Assembly: GCF_001310225.1 (NCBI RefSeq)
Contig: NZ_CP012898.1
Span: 1,736,001 to 1,800,000 of the forward strand
Direction: 5' to 3'
Source of the DNA: Pseudalgibacter alginicilyticus
GTDB lineage: Bacteria; Bacteroidota; Bacteroidia; Flavobacteriales; Flavobacteriaceae
Length of the DNA: 64,000 nucleotides
This document shows, one piece after another, positions 27,849 to 38,025 of this stretch. Numbering within the stretch: the stretch's first letter is position 1; each line of letters begins with the position of its first letter. The notes under the pieces are model-generated. The model did no database searches, was not told the origin of the DNA, and saw nothing but the letters and a program-made list of their open reading frames with translations. A program made the position numbers and the translations under genes.

Positions 27849-29939
27849 ATGAGTAAAGGTATTTATGTAGCTACCATTGAGCCAAACAGTGGAAAGTCAG
27901 TCGTTGTTCTTGGCCTTATGCGTATGCTATTAGGCAAAACCGCTAAAGTAGGGTATTTTAGACCTATTATTGATGATTTAGAAGTTGGAGAAATGGATAA
28001 CCATATTGGCACTGTACTTTCTCATTTTGAAATTGATATTAATTACAAAAACACTTACGCATTCACTAGAAATGAAGTATTAGATTTATACAACAAAGGA
28101 AAGTCTGGTGAGGTTATTGATGAAATCATCAAAAAGTACAAATATTTAGAAGCTCGTTTTGATATTGTTTTATTAGAAGGCACCGATTTTTCTCATGACA
28201 ATTCCAGTATTGAATTAGATTTAAATATTTTAATATCAAAAAATTTAGGACTCCCCGTTATAATTGTAACGCAAGGTGACAAAAAAGGTGTTAAAGAAAT
28301 TGTGGAAAGCGTACAATTAGCTCATGATACTTTTAAACAAGAAGTAGATGTGCTTTCGATTATGACCAATAAAGTGAATCCAGATGACCTTGTAACAATA
28401 AAAGATTTGCTAAGAGCTAGAATAAACCATGATACCAATATTTCAGTTATACCTAAAATACCTAGTTTATCCAGCCCAACTGTAAAGGAAATCGCAAAAT
28501 CTTTGGATGGCACTGTACTTTTTGGGAAAGATATGCTTAACAATCTTACCGAAAACTTTAGTGTGGGAGCCATGCAATTAAGAAATTATTTAACCCATTT
28601 AAAAGATAATTCCTTAGTTATTACACCTGGTGATAGGGCAGATATTATACTTGGTTTACTACAAGCCAATATTTCTAAAAATTACCCAAAAGTTTCTGGT
28701 ATTGTACTAACAGGTGGTTTAATTCCTGAAGATTCCATTTTAAAACTCATTGAAGGTCTTTCTAGTATTGTACCTATTATTAGCGTTAAAGGTGGCACAT
28801 ATTCTGTAACAAATAATATTGGAAAAATCAAATCAAAAATATATTCAGAAAACGCAGAAAAAATAGCTACTTCCATTGCTACATTTGAAAAACATGTAGA
28901 TACCGATAAACTTGCAGAACGTTTAATTACGTTTCAATCAGAAATATTTACACCACGAATGTTTCAATACAATTTACTGCAGCGCGCATTAAAAAACAAA
29001 AAACACATTGTTCTTCCAGAAGGCTATGACGAACGAGTTTTAAGAGCAACTGCACGATTAGTTAATGCTAATGTAGTAGAATTAACACTTATAGGAGAAG
29101 AAGACAAAATTAAAGAACGTATAGAAAAATTAGATATTATTTTAGATACTAATGACATTAACATTGTATCCCCCACAAAATCACCCTATTTTGAAGATTA
29201 TGTTAACACACTTTATGAACTTAGAAAACATAAAGATGTTAATTTACAAATGGCCAAAGATATGATGACGGACGTGTCGTATTTTGGAACCATGATGATT
29301 TATAAAGGCCATGCAGACGGTATGGTTTCTGGAGCTGTACATACAACGCAGCACACCCTAAGGCCTGCACTTCAGTTCATCAAAACCAAACCAGGAGTTA
29401 ATATTGTTTCTTCAATTTTCTTTATGTGTTTAGAAGATAGGGTTTCTGTTTTTGGCGACTGTGCTATCAACCCGAACCCCAATGCTAAAGAATTGGCAGA
29501 AATTGCCATTTCATCAGCACAAACTACAACCGATTTTGGCATTGAACCAAAAGTAGCCATGCTTTCTTATTCTTCGGGTGCCTCTGGAAAAGGTGCTGAC
29601 GTTGAAAAAGTAAGAGAAGCAACAGAAATTGTAAAAAAACAAGCATCTCACATTAAAATTGAAGGTCCAATTCAGTATGACGCTGCTGTTGATTTACGCA
29701 TCGGAAAAAGCAAATTACCAGATTCTGAAGTCGCTGGACGAGCCAGTGTATTAATTTTTCCAGATTTAAATACAGGAAACAACACCTATAAAGCTGTACA
29801 GCGAGAAACTGGTGCTCTGGCCATTGGCCCTGTATTACAAGGATTAAACAAACCCGTAAATGATTTAAGTCGCGGTTGTACTGCTGATGATATTTACAGT
29901 ACCGTTATAATAACCGCCATTCAAGCACAAGAACTTTAA
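27849..29939 (+). CDS. pta: Phosphate acetyltransferase
   Basis: Interconverts acetyl-CoA and acetyl phosphate. The 696-residue protein is the long form: an N-terminal P-loop domain of the CobB/CobQ kind (GIYVATIEPNSGKSVV), a central DRTGG domain (about 205-330) and the C-terminal catalytic PTA domain from about 365 (IVLPEGYDERVLRA ... SYSSGASGKGADVEKV). The ATG at 27849 is chosen. The frame runs back to a TTG at 27825, but that TTG is part of the -7 promoter box. It is followed after two bases by ackA, the usual overflow or substrate-level phosphorylation pair. Confidence 0.97.
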   Translation: MSKGIYVATIEPNSGKSVVVLGLMRMLLGKTAKVGYFRPIIDDLEVGEMDNHIGTVLSHFEIDINYKNTYAFTRNEVLDLYNKGKSGEVIDEIIKKYKYLEARFDIVLLEGTDFSHDNSSIELDLNILISKNLGLPVIIVTQGDKKGVKEIVESVQLAHDTFKQEVDVLSIMTNKVNPDDLVTIKDLLRARINHDTNISVIPKIPSLSSPTVKEIAKSLDGTVLFGKDMLNNLTENFSVGAMQLRNYLTHLKDNSLVITPGDRADIILGLLQANISKNYPKVSGIVLTGGLIPEDSILKLIEGLSSIVPIISVKGGTYSVTNNIGKIKSKIYSENAEKIATSIATFEKHVDTDKLAERLITFQSEIFTPRMFQYNLLQRALKNKKHIVLPEGYDERVLRATARLVNANVVELTLIGEEDKIKERIEKLDIILDTNDINIVSPTKSPYFEDYVNTLYELRKHKDVNLQMAKDMMTDVSYFGTMMIYKGHADGMVSGAVHTTQHTLRPALQFIKTKPGVNIVSSIFFMCLEDRVSVFGDCAINPNPNAKELAEIAISSAQTTTDFGIEPKVAMLSYSSGASGKGADVEKVREATEIVKKQASHIKIEGPIQYDAAVDLRIGKSKLPDSEVAGRASVLIFPDLNTGNNTYKAVQRETGALAIGPVLQGLNKPVNDLSRGCTADDIYSTVIITAIQAQEL

Positions 29940-29941
29940 AC

Positions 29942-31129
29942 ATGCAAGTATTAGTATTAAATTCAGGAAGCTCTTCTTTAAAATTTCAATTATTTACTAT
30001 GCCAGAAGCTACTATTTTATGCTCTGGGCTTATTGAACGTATTGGTTTTAATGATGCTATTTTCAAATTCAAAACAAGCAATAATTCTATTGAGTTAGAG
30101 TCAAAAATACCAAACCACAAAGCTGGTCTAAAAATGGTAGCTCAGCACCTTCTAGATGAAAAAATAGGGGTTCTAAAATCTCCTAAAGAAATTGCTGTAG
30201 TTGGTCATAGAGTTGTCCATGGTGGTAATCTTTTTAGTGATACTGTAGAAATTACAATTGAGGTCAAAGAAAAAATAAAAGCGTTATCCTCTTTAGCTCC
30301 ATTGCATAACCCAGCTAATTTGGAAGGTATCATTGTTGCTGAAGATATTTTTCCTAATGCAAAACAAGTAGCTGTTTTCGACACTGCATTTCTTCAGTCT
30401 ATTCCAGAATTTGCTTACAAATATGCTATTCCTAATGAGTTTCTAAAGAAACATCATATTCGTTTATATGGTTTTCATGGTACTAGTCACAAATACGTAT
30501 CAGAAAAAGCCATTGCATTTTTAGAAAAAAAAGAATCTAAAATTATCACCATTCATTTAGGTAACGGCTGTAGCATGACTGCTATTAAGAATGGAAAAAG
30601 CATAGACCACTCTATGGGCTTTTCTCCTTTAGATGGATTAATAATGGGTACACGCTCTGGTGCTATTGACCCTTCTATTATTTTCTATTTAAAAGACAAA
30701 TTAAAATATAGCCTCAAAGACATAAATACCCTTTTAAATAAACAAAGTGGTATGTTAGGTTTAACAGGTTATAGTGATTTAAGAGATATTGAGGCTATGG
30801 CAGCTAAAGGCAATAAAGATTGTACTTTAGCATTACAAATGAACGCTTATCGCATAAAAAAATATATTGGAAGTTACGCTGCTGCTCTAAACGGGTTGGA
30901 TGCAATTGTATTTACTGCTGGTATTGGTGAAAACTCAAAATATATGCGAGAACTTATTTGTGAAGATTTAGACTTTTTAGGTATTAATTTAGATACCGAA
31001 AAAAACAATTCTGGAATAAAAGCTATTCGAACCATTAATACAGATGATTCAAAAGCAAAAATTTTAGTGGTTCCTACTAATGAAGAATTAGAGATTGCCA
31101 ATCAGGCTATGCATTTACTCCAAAATTAA
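29942..31129 (+). CDS. ackA: Acetate kinase
   Basis: Acetyl phosphate plus ADP to acetate plus ATP, and the reverse. The 395-residue protein shows the ASKHA-fold signatures VLNSGSSSLKFQLF (start), VVGHRVVHGG (near 85), GFHGTSHKYVSE (near 178), HLGNGCS (near 208) and FTAGIGENS (near 323). It directly follows pta in an operon. Its last 15 bases overlap the 3' end of the convergent GIN-domain gene, so the two transcripts share 3' sequence and no hairpin terminator is visible. Confidence 0.97.
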   Translation: MQVLVLNSGSSSLKFQLFTMPEATILCSGLIERIGFNDAIFKFKTSNNSIELESKIPNHKAGLKMVAQHLLDEKIGVLKSPKEIAVVGHRVVHGGNLFSDTVEITIEVKEKIKALSSLAPLHNPANLEGIIVAEDIFPNAKQVAVFDTAFLQSIPEFAYKYAIPNEFLKKHHIRLYGFHGTSHKYVSEKAIAFLEKKESKIITIHLGNGCSMTAIKNGKSIDHSMGFSPLDGLIMGTRSGAIDPSIIFYLKDKLKYSLKDINTLLNKQSGMLGLTGYSDLRDIEAMAAKGNKDCTLALQMNAYRIKKYIGSYAAALNGLDAIVFTAGIGENSKYMRELICEDLDFLGINLDTEKNNSGIKAIRTINTDDSKAKILVVPTNEELEIANQAMHLLQN

Positions 31130-31864
31130 TTGGCCTCGATAAGGTGTTTCAACAGTAATTATTGGCGGTGTATTTACAGAAATCACATCGCCAGTGCCTG
31201 TTATAACACCCGTAATTTCTAATTGTGGATTAACAATAATATCATTAGAAGAACGCGTATATATTTTTACATTTTGTGCCACTAAATTTCTTCCTTCAAA
31301 ACGAGTTGTAGTACCTGCATAAAAGCCAATATCTAACGCATTGGTTTTGCCAGTCACAAAACAATTGGAAAGGCTATTAAACACCACAGTTAGGCTATCA
31401 TTATCAATATTTAGATTAAAATTTCCTACGGTAAAAGCTCCAGGAACCCAAAAATCTTCAGATAAAATTGTTAAGTCCGGATAGGTTAAAACCCCTTCAG
31501 AACTAATATCATACTGCGTAGAACTTCTAATTTCAGTAATATTTGGTGAAGTTATATAAACTTTAGTAATACCATAATCTCTAACATAATTACATGAGTT
31601 ATTATCTGTTAAAATTAATTGTTCATCAACAACACTTACTTCAACATCATTAAATAAGTTTTCACCTGTTTCTACAACAAGCTTTTGAATTGGACCTTCT
31701 TTTAAAATTAATTCTATATCCCGGTTAACTAATATCTTATTAAAAGTATTTACCGTCATTTCGTTCTGAATGACACTTCCTGTTTTTTGAAAACAATCAT
31801 TGGCATTTTCACTATCGCAAGCAAAAATAAAACTTAACAGTAGTATATAAATTATTTTTTTCAT
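31115..31864 (-). CDS. GIN-domain (DUF2807) lipoprotein
   Basis: A 249-residue exported lipoprotein with lipobox FACDS (Cys16) and a head-GIN beta-solenoid-type domain. The recognisable pattern is FNKILVNRDIELILKEG followed by short repeating beta strands (ITEIRSSTQYDI, LNIDNDSLTVVFNS). The family is common in Bacteroidota and its function is unknown; cell-surface or periplasmic adhesion or scaffolding has been suggested from its fold. It overlaps the stop of the upstream hydrolase gene by four bases and converges on ackA with a 15-base overlap. Confidence 0.87.
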   Translation of the reverse strand: MKKIIYILLLSFIFACDSENANDCFQKTGSVIQNEMTVNTFNKILVNRDIELILKEGPIQKLVVETGENLFNDVEVSVVDEQLILTDNNSCNYVRDYGITKVYITSPNITEIRSSTQYDISSEGVLTYPDLTILSEDFWVPGAFTVGNFNLNIDNDSLTVVFNSLSNCFVTGKTNALDIGFYAGTTTRFEGRNLVAQNVKIYTRSSNDIIVNPQLEITGVITGTGDVISVNTPPIITVETPYRGQLILE

Positions 31865-32958
31865 AACCGTACTCCTATTCCAAATTCAACAGCCTCCGCT
31901 TTTGCTCCATGAGATTTTAATGTCATGGCTGCAAACCATTTGTCGCCAAAATAACGTTTTAAGCCAATTCTTAAATAGGTTTTTCCTTCAAAATCAAATG
32001 GATAATACACATAGTACCCCAGTTGTGTAATCAATGATATTCTGTTTACAAATAACTCATGACCTGCAAAAACCCCAACACGTTTATAATCTTCATCTCC
32101 TGAAACACCATCGTTAGGAAATGCAACACTTCTATAAAAAATCAATTCTTTTAAAAAATTGGAAAAAAACACATCAGTACCTAACTGTATAGCACTTTTT
32201 CTATTGAAACGCTTATCTGCATACGCTGAAAAAACATAAAATGGAAATTGTCCACTTCCTACCACATCGCTTTCATTTATTCCAGTTCTAAAGGCAAGAT
32301 TATATTTAATTGGCTGGGAATATTGCTTATCGTTATCTGCTAAAGTATGCTGATATTCAAGTTCTGTATCATCTAAATTATAGGTCACACCCAAATTGAA
32401 GGTTAGTGAATTTGTACTTCCGTTTGGAGCTTTCACATTGGCATTAGAATAATGAATTAATGAAAATCCAGCCTGTAACCCAAACCTATTAATAAGGCGT
32501 TCTTTTTTATAATTCAGCATCACAAAGGTACTACTCATAAGGTGGGTTCCATATACAATATTTCTATAATTTTCATCTTTATCATATATTTCTTCAGCAT
32601 AGGCCAAACCTTGACCAATACGAAACATAACATTTCTGTTTAAAAAATAAAAACTATAGTGTCCATAAACTGATGCCACCGAACCTAAAATATCATTTTT
32701 CATGTTTTGATATGAATAGGTGACACCATAATCTGGATAATTAAAGCGTTGTTCCCAATCTTTAAAACCGTAAGTTTTTTTATTCCAACTTAAAATATAG
32801 CCTTCTGGATGCCCTTTTATAATATGAGCAATATCATTATTATGTAATGCAATATTTCCTCTAAAATAATTTAAATCTAAGTAAGATGTATGCTCCTTTT
32901 CCTGCGAAAAAGACATAAAAAAAATAAATAAAAAAATATAGGTTAAAAAGTGCTTCAT
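31861..32958 (-). CDS. PagL-like acyloxyacyl hydrolase (outer-membrane barrel)
   Basis: A 365-residue exported protein (signal peptide about 1-18, ending MSFSQ) predicted to form an outer-membrane beta-barrel. The segment LIHYSNANVKAPN (near 168) matches the His-Ser pair with the neighbouring Asn seen in PagL, the lipid A 3-O-deacylase. Alternating hydrophobic strands run to the C-terminus, which ends in the barrel-type pattern AVEFGIGVRL. It probably trims acyl chains from lipid A or phospholipids. It is longer than the enterobacterial PagL. It is paired with a GIN-domain lipoprotein (four-base overlap). Confidence 0.8.
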   Translation of the reverse strand: MKHFLTYIFLFIFFMSFSQEKEHTSYLDLNYFRGNIALHNNDIAHIIKGHPEGYILSWNKKTYGFKDWEQRFNYPDYGVTYSYQNMKNDILGSVASVYGHYSFYFLNRNVMFRIGQGLAYAEEIYDKDENYRNIVYGTHLMSSTFVMLNYKKERLINRFGLQAGFSLIHYSNANVKAPNGSTNSLTFNLGVTYNLDDTELEYQHTLADNDKQYSQPIKYNLAFRTGINESDVVGSGQFPFYVFSAYADKRFNRKSAIQLGTDVFFSNFLKELIFYRSVAFPNDGVSGDEDYKRVGVFAGHELFVNRISLITQLGYYVYYPFDFEGKTYLRIGLKRYFGDKWFAAMTLKSHGAKAEAVEFGIGVRL

Positions 32959-32991
32959 TAAAGAAATGCTTACTTGTCCAATATAAATGAA

Positions 32992-33948
32992 TTAAAATAG
33001 TGCTTCAGCAATAGCTTGTATGTTATCACTTTTCCCCATAGAATAATAATGCAATACTGGCACACCAGCAGCTTTTAATTCTTTGGATTGTTTAATAGCA
33101 AACTCAATACCTACCTGTCTTACTGCCTTATTATCTTTACAGTCTTCAACAGTATCAATTAAATCTTGAGGCAAATCAATTTTAAAAACCTGTGGCAATA
33201 ATTGCAAATGTCTTTTTACAGCAATTGGTTTTATACCTGGTATAATCGGGATATTAATACCAGCTGCACGTGCTTTGTCAACAAACTCAAAGTACTTATT
33301 ATTATCAAAAAACATCTGAGTTACCACATAATCGGCACCTGCATCCACTTTTTCTTTTAAACGCTTTAAATCTGTTGTTAACGATGGGGCTTCCATGTGT
33401 TTTTCTGGATAACCTGCAACACCAATACAAAAATCTGAATTATGTTCTACTTTAAAATCATCGTGTAAATACTTACCCCTGTTCAAATCCGCTATCTGAG
33501 ACACCAACTCACTAGCATAAGCATTACCTCCTTTTACAGGTTTGAAATAAGCTTCTTCACGCATAGAGTCGCCACGCAAGGCCATTACATTATCAAGTCC
33601 CAAATAATGACAATCTACCAAAACATATTCTGTTTCCTCTCTTGTAAATCCACCACAAAGCAAATGCGGAATGGCATCTACCTTATACTTATGCATAATG
33701 GATGCACAAATACCAACTGTCCCTGGTCTCATACGTGTGATACGTTTGTCCAAAAGTCCATTTCCCCTATCAATATAAACATACTCTTCTCGAGAAGTGG
33801 TTACGTCAATAAATGGTGGTTTAAACTCCATTAGGGGATCTATATTATCATACAAATCTTGGATATTTGTTCCTTTTTTGGGTGGTATAACCTCAAACGA
33901 AAACAATGTTTTTCCGTTTGCATTTTTTATGTGATCTGTTACTTTCAT
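32992..33948 (-). CDS. metF: Methylenetetrahydrofolate reductase
   Basis: Reduces 5,10-methylene-THF to 5-methyl-THF, the methyl donor of methionine synthase. The 318-residue flavoprotein shows FSFEVIPPKKGT (start, catalytic Glu), VTTSREEYVY (near 48), LRGDS (near 123) and IPGIKPI (near 228). It is the last gene of the metH-metH-metF unit and so is likely under the SAM-I riboswitch at 37.8 kb. It also has its own 111-base upstream gap with a possible structured element. Confidence 0.97.
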   Translation of the reverse strand: MKVTDHIKNANGKTLFSFEVIPPKKGTNIQDLYDNIDPLMEFKPPFIDVTTSREEYVYIDRGNGLLDKRITRMRPGTVGICASIMHKYKVDAIPHLLCGGFTREETEYVLVDCHYLGLDNVMALRGDSMREEAYFKPVKGGNAYASELVSQIADLNRGKYLHDDFKVEHNSDFCIGVAGYPEKHMEAPSLTTDLKRLKEKVDAGADYVVTQMFFDNNKYFEFVDKARAAGINIPIIPGIKPIAVKRHLQLLPQVFKIDLPQDLIDTVEDCKDNKAVRQVGIEFAIKQSKELKAAGVPVLHYYSMGKSDNIQAIAEALF

Positions 33949-33953
33949 ATGAG

Positions 33954-33996
33954 CCTCCCTTGATCCCTTCTAAGAAGAGAAACGCTTACCGGGAAA
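33954..33996 (-). promoter_or_regulatory. Possible structured leader before metF, shared with tyrA
   Basis: Minus strand: TTTCCC, GGTAAGCGT, a seven-pair hairpin TCTCTTC-TTA-GAAGGGA, TCAA, then GGGAGG pairing with TTTCCC (six pairs with two wobbles), five bases before the ATG. Compare the element before tyrA at 24195. The GGGAGG could also serve as a ribosome-binding site, which pairing would hide. Confidence 0.4.
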
Positions 33997-34059
33997 TTTT
34001 GTATTATATTTTACTTTTTATATTAAATTTTCTTTTCTATAGTAAATAAAAAGACTTTC

Positions 34060-36735
34060 TTATTCTTCAGCTAACGTAGGGTGCAACCACTTTCTTGCTT
34101 TTTCCTTGGTTATGCCTTTTCGCTCTGCATAATCAGTAAGTTGATCATCAGTTATTTTACCTAAACCAAAATACTTGGCTTCTGAATTTCCAAAGTAATA
34201 ACCTGATACCGCCGCAGCTGGCCACATGGCTAAACTCTCTGTTAACTTAACTCCAATAAGCTTTTCAACCTGTAACAATTCCCAGATAGTTTCTTTTTCC
34301 AAATGGTCTGGACAAGCAGGATAACCTGGAGCTGGACGAATACCTTTATAACTTTCTTTTATTAAATCATCATTGGTTAAATCCTCACTTGCAGCATAGC
34401 CCCAATGCTTGGTACGAATTTGTTTATGTAAATATTCAGCCAAAGCTTCAGCAAATCGGTCTGCTATAGCTTGTACCATAATAGCATTATAATCATCTTG
34501 TTTTTCTTTATAACTTTCAGCTAATTCTTGTGCTCCAAAAATACTTACACAAAATACACCAATATAATCCGTTTTGCCAGATTTTTTTGGTGCTATAAAA
34601 TCAGCCAATGCATGATTAGGAATACCTTCTCGTTTTTTCAATTGCTGACGTAGTGTTCTAAAAACGGCAATTTCTTCACCCTTTTTTTGAACAGAAATAT
34701 CATCGTCATTAATTGAATTGGCTTCAAACAAACCAAAAACTGCTTTTGGTTTTAATAACTGTTTTGCTATGATTTGTTGGATCATTTGCTGAGCTTCATC
34801 ATACATAACAGTTGCCTGTTCTCCTACAACTTCATCTGTTAAAATATCAGGAAACTTACCATGGAGCTCCCAACTTCTAAAAAATGGACTCCAATCTATA
34901 AATGGTAATAATTCTTTTAAACTCAAAATTTTTAAAATCTGCACTCCCATTTCGTTAGGCTTAACAATTTCGGAAGTTTCCCAATCAATTTTATATTTTC
35001 TTTTTCGAGCTTCGTCAATAGAAATATATGATTTTTCTTTACCACGTTTTAAAAACTTAGTTCTAAATTCATCATAATCCGCCTTTAATTTAGCAACATA
35101 TTCATGCGATGATTTTTTATTCAATAAATCACCAACTACCGTTACTGCTCTTGAAGCATCATTTACATGAATCACAGCATTTTGATATTGGGTGTCAATT
35201 TTTACTGCCGTATGCGCTTTTGATGTTGTAGCACCACCAATCAATAGTGGTAATTCAAATTTTTGACGTTGCATTTCTTTGGCTAAATATACCATTTCAT
35301 CTAATGATGGTGTAATTAAACCAGACAAACCAATAGCGTCTACACGTTCGCTAATGGCCATTTCTATAATTTTTTCAGGTGGCACCATAACACCTAAATC
35401 CACGATTTCATAATTATTACAAGCTAAAACTACGCTCACTATATTTTTGCCAATATCATGCACGTCACCTTTTACTGTGGCCATTAGTATTTTCCCAACA
35501 GGTTCTTGTTTATCTGTTTTTTCAGCTTCTATAAATGGATTTAAATAACCCACTGCTTTTTTCATAACACGGGCAGATTTTACAACCTGTGGCAAAAACA
35601 TTTTACCAGCACCAAACAAATCCCCCACCACATTCATTCCAATCATTAAATGACCTTCAATCACTTCAATAGGTTTAGCAGCTTCTTGTCTAGCTTGTTC
35701 AATATCTTCAATAATAAAAGCATCAATACCTTTTACTAAAGCATGAGTAATTCTATCTTGTAGCGGATTGTCGCGCCAAGATAAATCTACTGTTTTTTCC
35801 GTTTTTGAACCCTTTACCGTTTCAGCAAAATCTAATAAACGCTCCGTAGCATCCTCTCTCCTATCTAAAATAACATCTTCAACATGCTCTAATAAATCCT
35901 TAGGAATATCATCATAAACTTCCAAAAGTGCTGGATTTACAATTCCCATATTCATACCTGCTTGAATGGCATAATACAAAAACACAGAGTGCATAGCCTC
36001 ACGCACCCCATCATTTCCACGAAATGAAAAAGAAACATTACTCACACCTCCACTAACACTTACATTTGGTAAATTTTCACGCACCCAACGTGTGGCTTCA
36101 ATAAAGTCAATAGCATTTCTGCGGTGTTCTTCCATACCTGTTGCTACAGGAAATATATTTAAATCGAAAATGATATCTTCAGAAGGAAAATCTACCTTAT
36201 TCACTAAAATATCATAAGAACGTTTTGAAATTTCAATGCGTCTATCATAATTATCTGCTTGCCCAATTTCATCAAACGCCATAACAATCACGGCTGCTCC
36301 ATAGCGTTTTAATCGCTTGGCTTCCCAAATAAATTTTTCTTCGCCCTCTTTAAGTGAAATAGAATTCACCACACATTTACCTTGTACTACTTGAAGACCT
36401 GCTTCAATAATTTCCCATTTTGAACTATCAATCATAATAGGCACGCGAGAAATATCTGGTTCGGCTGCTATTAAATTCAAAAAACGAACCATAGCCTCTT
36501 TGCCATCAATCAATCCATCATCAAAATTAATATCTATAATTTGCGCACCACCATCTACTTGATGCCTAGCAATATCTAAAGCTTCATCAAATTTTTCTTC
36601 TTTAATTAACCGAAGGAATTTTCGAGACCCCGCTACATTGGTTCGTTCTCCAACGTTTATAAAGTTGCTGTTTTCATTCAAGACTAGTGGTTCTAACCCT
36701 GATAACTTCATGTATTTTGTTTGCTTCACTTTCAT
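34060..36735 (-). CDS. metH: Methionine synthase, folate/cobalamin/reactivation part
   Basis: The C-terminal three modules of cobalamin-dependent methionine synthase as a separate 891-residue protein. The modules are a pterin-binding barrel (about 1-320; [23 protein letters not shown]), the B12 cap and Rossmann domain with the axial-ligand motif [10 protein letters not shown] (near 425) and GLITPS, and the C-terminal SAM-dependent reactivation domain ([12 protein letters not shown] near 820). The homocysteine-binding module is encoded by the preceding gene, 10 bases upstream. The two polypeptides must work together to transfer methyl from methyl-THF to homocysteine. Confidence 0.96.
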   Translation of the reverse strand: MKVKQTKYMKLSGLEPLVLNENSNFINVGERTNVAGSRKFLRLIKEEKFDEALDIARHQVDGGAQIIDINFDDGLIDGKEAMVRFLNLIAAEPDISRVPIMIDSSKWEIIEAGLQVVQGKCVVNSISLKEGEEKFIWEAKRLKRYGAAVIVMAFDEIGQADNYDRRIEISKRSYDILVNKVDFPSEDIIFDLNIFPVATGMEEHRRNAIDFIEATRWVRENLPNVSVSGGVSNVSFSFRGNDGVREAMHSVFLYYAIQAGMNMGIVNPALLEVYDDIPKDLLEHVEDVILDRREDATERLLDFAETVKGSKTEKTVDLSWRDNPLQDRITHALVKGIDAFIIEDIEQARQEAAKPIEVIEGHLMIGMNVVGDLFGAGKMFLPQVVKSARVMKKAVGYLNPFIEAEKTDKQEPVGKILMATVKGDVHDIGKNIVSVVLACNNYEIVDLGVMVPPEKIIEMAISERVDAIGLSGLITPSLDEMVYLAKEMQRQKFELPLLIGGATTSKAHTAVKIDTQYQNAVIHVNDASRAVTVVGDLLNKKSSHEYVAKLKADYDEFRTKFLKRGKEKSYISIDEARKRKYKIDWETSEIVKPNEMGVQILKILSLKELLPFIDWSPFFRSWELHGKFPDILTDEVVGEQATVMYDEAQQMIQQIIAKQLLKPKAVFGLFEANSINDDDISVQKKGEEIAVFRTLRQQLKKREGIPNHALADFIAPKKSGKTDYIGVFCVSIFGAQELAESYKEKQDDYNAIMVQAIADRFAEALAEYLHKQIRTKHWGYAASEDLTNDDLIKESYKGIRPAPGYPACPDHLEKETIWELLQVEKLIGVKLTESLAMWPAAAVSGYYFGNSEAKYFGLGKITDDQLTDYAERKGITKEKARKWLHPTLAEE

Positions 36736-36745
36736 TGAACTCCCT

Positions 36746-37762
36746 TTAATGAAACCCTTCGACTGCGCTTAGGGTAATAGTGCGAGGTTTATATTTTGAT
36801 GCAATATTTGCAATTACTTTTATATGTTCTGGATTTGTACCACAACAACCTCCAATAATATTTATTAAATCTCTTTTTAAATATTCTTCAATTTGTTCCC
36901 CCATTTCTTCTGGAGTTTCATCATACTCTCCAAAAGCATTGGGCAAGCCTGCATTAGGGTGTGCAGAAATTGCAAAATCAGTTTTAGCTGCTATAGCTTC
37001 TAAATGAGGTTGCAATAAATTAGCACCCAAAGCACAATTAAACCCTATAGATAGCAAAGGAATATGTGATACCGAAATTAAAAATGCCTCGGCAGTTTGT
37101 CCAGATAAAGTTCTACCTGATGCATCTGTTATAGTACCACTAAGCATGATAGGCATCTCTATATTGCGTTCTTCTTTTACTTCTTCAATCGCAAACAATG
37201 CTGCTTTTGCATTAAGTGTATCAAAAACAGTTTCAACTAAAAGTAAATCAACACCACCATCAACCAAAGCTTCTACCTGTTGTTTATAAGCAATTCGTAA
37301 TTCATCAAACGTTACAGCTCTGTACCCAGGATCATTAACATCTGGTGACATGCTTGCTGTACGATTTGTAGGCCCTATGGAACCCGCAACAAAACGGGGT
37401 TTATGAGGTTCTTTAGCTGTAAATTCCTCTGCTACTTCTTTTGCAATTTTAGCGGATTGATAATTTAGTTCATATACTAAATCTTCCATTTGGTAATCAG
37501 CCATTGCAATAGTAGTTCCAGAAAAAGTATTGGTTTCCACAATATCTGCACCTACCTCAAAATATTTAGCATGGATCTCTTTAATAGCTTTTGGCTGTGT
37601 AATAGATAACAAATCGTTATTACCCTGCAATGGTGTAGGATAATCTTTAAAACGCTCACCTCTAAAATCTTCCTCCGTAAACTTATAGGCTTGTAGCATG
37701 GTACCCATGGCACCATCTAAAACCAAAATACGTTCTTTTAATGCTTGATGTATGTTTGACAT
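36746..37762 (-). CDS. metH: Methionine synthase, homocysteine-binding part
   Basis: N-terminal homocysteine S-methyltransferase module as a separate protein of 338 residues. Zinc ligands are visible: Cys in GFNCALGA (near 238) and the pair GGCCGTN (near 304). The start is [10 protein letters not shown] take the ATG at 37762 over the GTG two codons upstream. The last ten residues ([10 protein letters not shown]) are encoded by a repeat-like 20-base element and look like a late extension of the protein. Expression should be switched off at high SAM by the riboswitch at 37816-37943. Confidence 0.95.
   Translation of the reverse strand: MSNIHQALKERILVLDGAMGTMLQAYKFTEEDFRGERFKDYPTPLQGNNDLLSITQPKAIKEIHAKYFEVGADIVETNTFSGTTIAMADYQMEDLVYELNYQSAKIAKEVAEEFTAKEPHKPRFVAGSIGPTNRTASMSPDVNDPGYRAVTFDELRIAYKQQVEALVDGGVDLLLVETVFDTLNAKAALFAIEEVKEERNIEMPIMLSGTITDASGRTLSGQTAEAFLISVSHIPLLSIGFNCALGANLLQPHLEAIAAKTDFAISAHPNAGLPNAFGEYDETPEEMGEQIEEYLKRDLINIIGGCCGTNPEHIKVIANIASKYKPRTITLSAVEGFH
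36755..36774. repeat. Dispersed-type short repeat in the 3' end of metH (N part)
   Basis: CCCTTCGACTGCGCTTAGGG: outer CCCT/AGGG pairing around a GC-rich core in an AT-rich setting. This resembles the widespread CTTCGACT...GCTCAGG-type intergenic repeats. Here it is read as the end of the coding sequence (residues TLSAVEG). Confidence 0.5.
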
Positions 37763-37792
37763 TGACACTTTATTATTTTTAAAATACTATCA

Positions 37793-37815
37793 GAAAAGTT
37801 AGAGAAACACTTTTC
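37793..37815 (-). promoter_or_regulatory. Hairpin between the metH riboswitch and the start codon
   Basis: GAAAAGT (37793-37799) pairs with ACTTTTC (37809-37815), seven pairs immediately after the P1 stem of the SAM-I aptamer. It lacks a strong U-tract, so it may be part of an expression platform of the translational or competing-pairing kind. Confidence 0.4.
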
Positions 37816-37943
37816 GTTATCTTTCTAATACTATAAAATATTAGTAGAACGTAGCACCTTCTTTAATACCCCGATAGGCATCAGGGCTGATAAAGGGTTG
37901 CCAAGGTTTCAACGGGTCTATTCCCTCTACCTTTCTTGATAAC
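37816..37943 (-). ncRNA. SAM-I (S-box) riboswitch of metH-metH-metF
   Basis: On the minus strand the aptamer begins GTTATCAAGAAAGG, continues with GAGGGAATAGACCCG, TTGAAACC, TTGGCAACC and AAGGTGCTACGTTC, and closes with GATAAC. The P1 stem GTTATC/GATAAC, the kink-turn and pseudoknot segments and the GGCAACC joining region are all present. P3 is extended by a hairpin CCCTGAT-GCCT-ATCGGGG, and P4 is CTAATA/TATTAG. SAM binding is expected to lower expression of the downstream methionine synthase and metF. I see no classical terminator between it and the start. Confidence 0.95.
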
Positions 37944-38025
37944 ATTATTAATACGTTTATGAACTAATTGACAAAAATAACAACTATATTCTTGTTATCA
38001 CAATAAATCATATAAATTATCGCCC

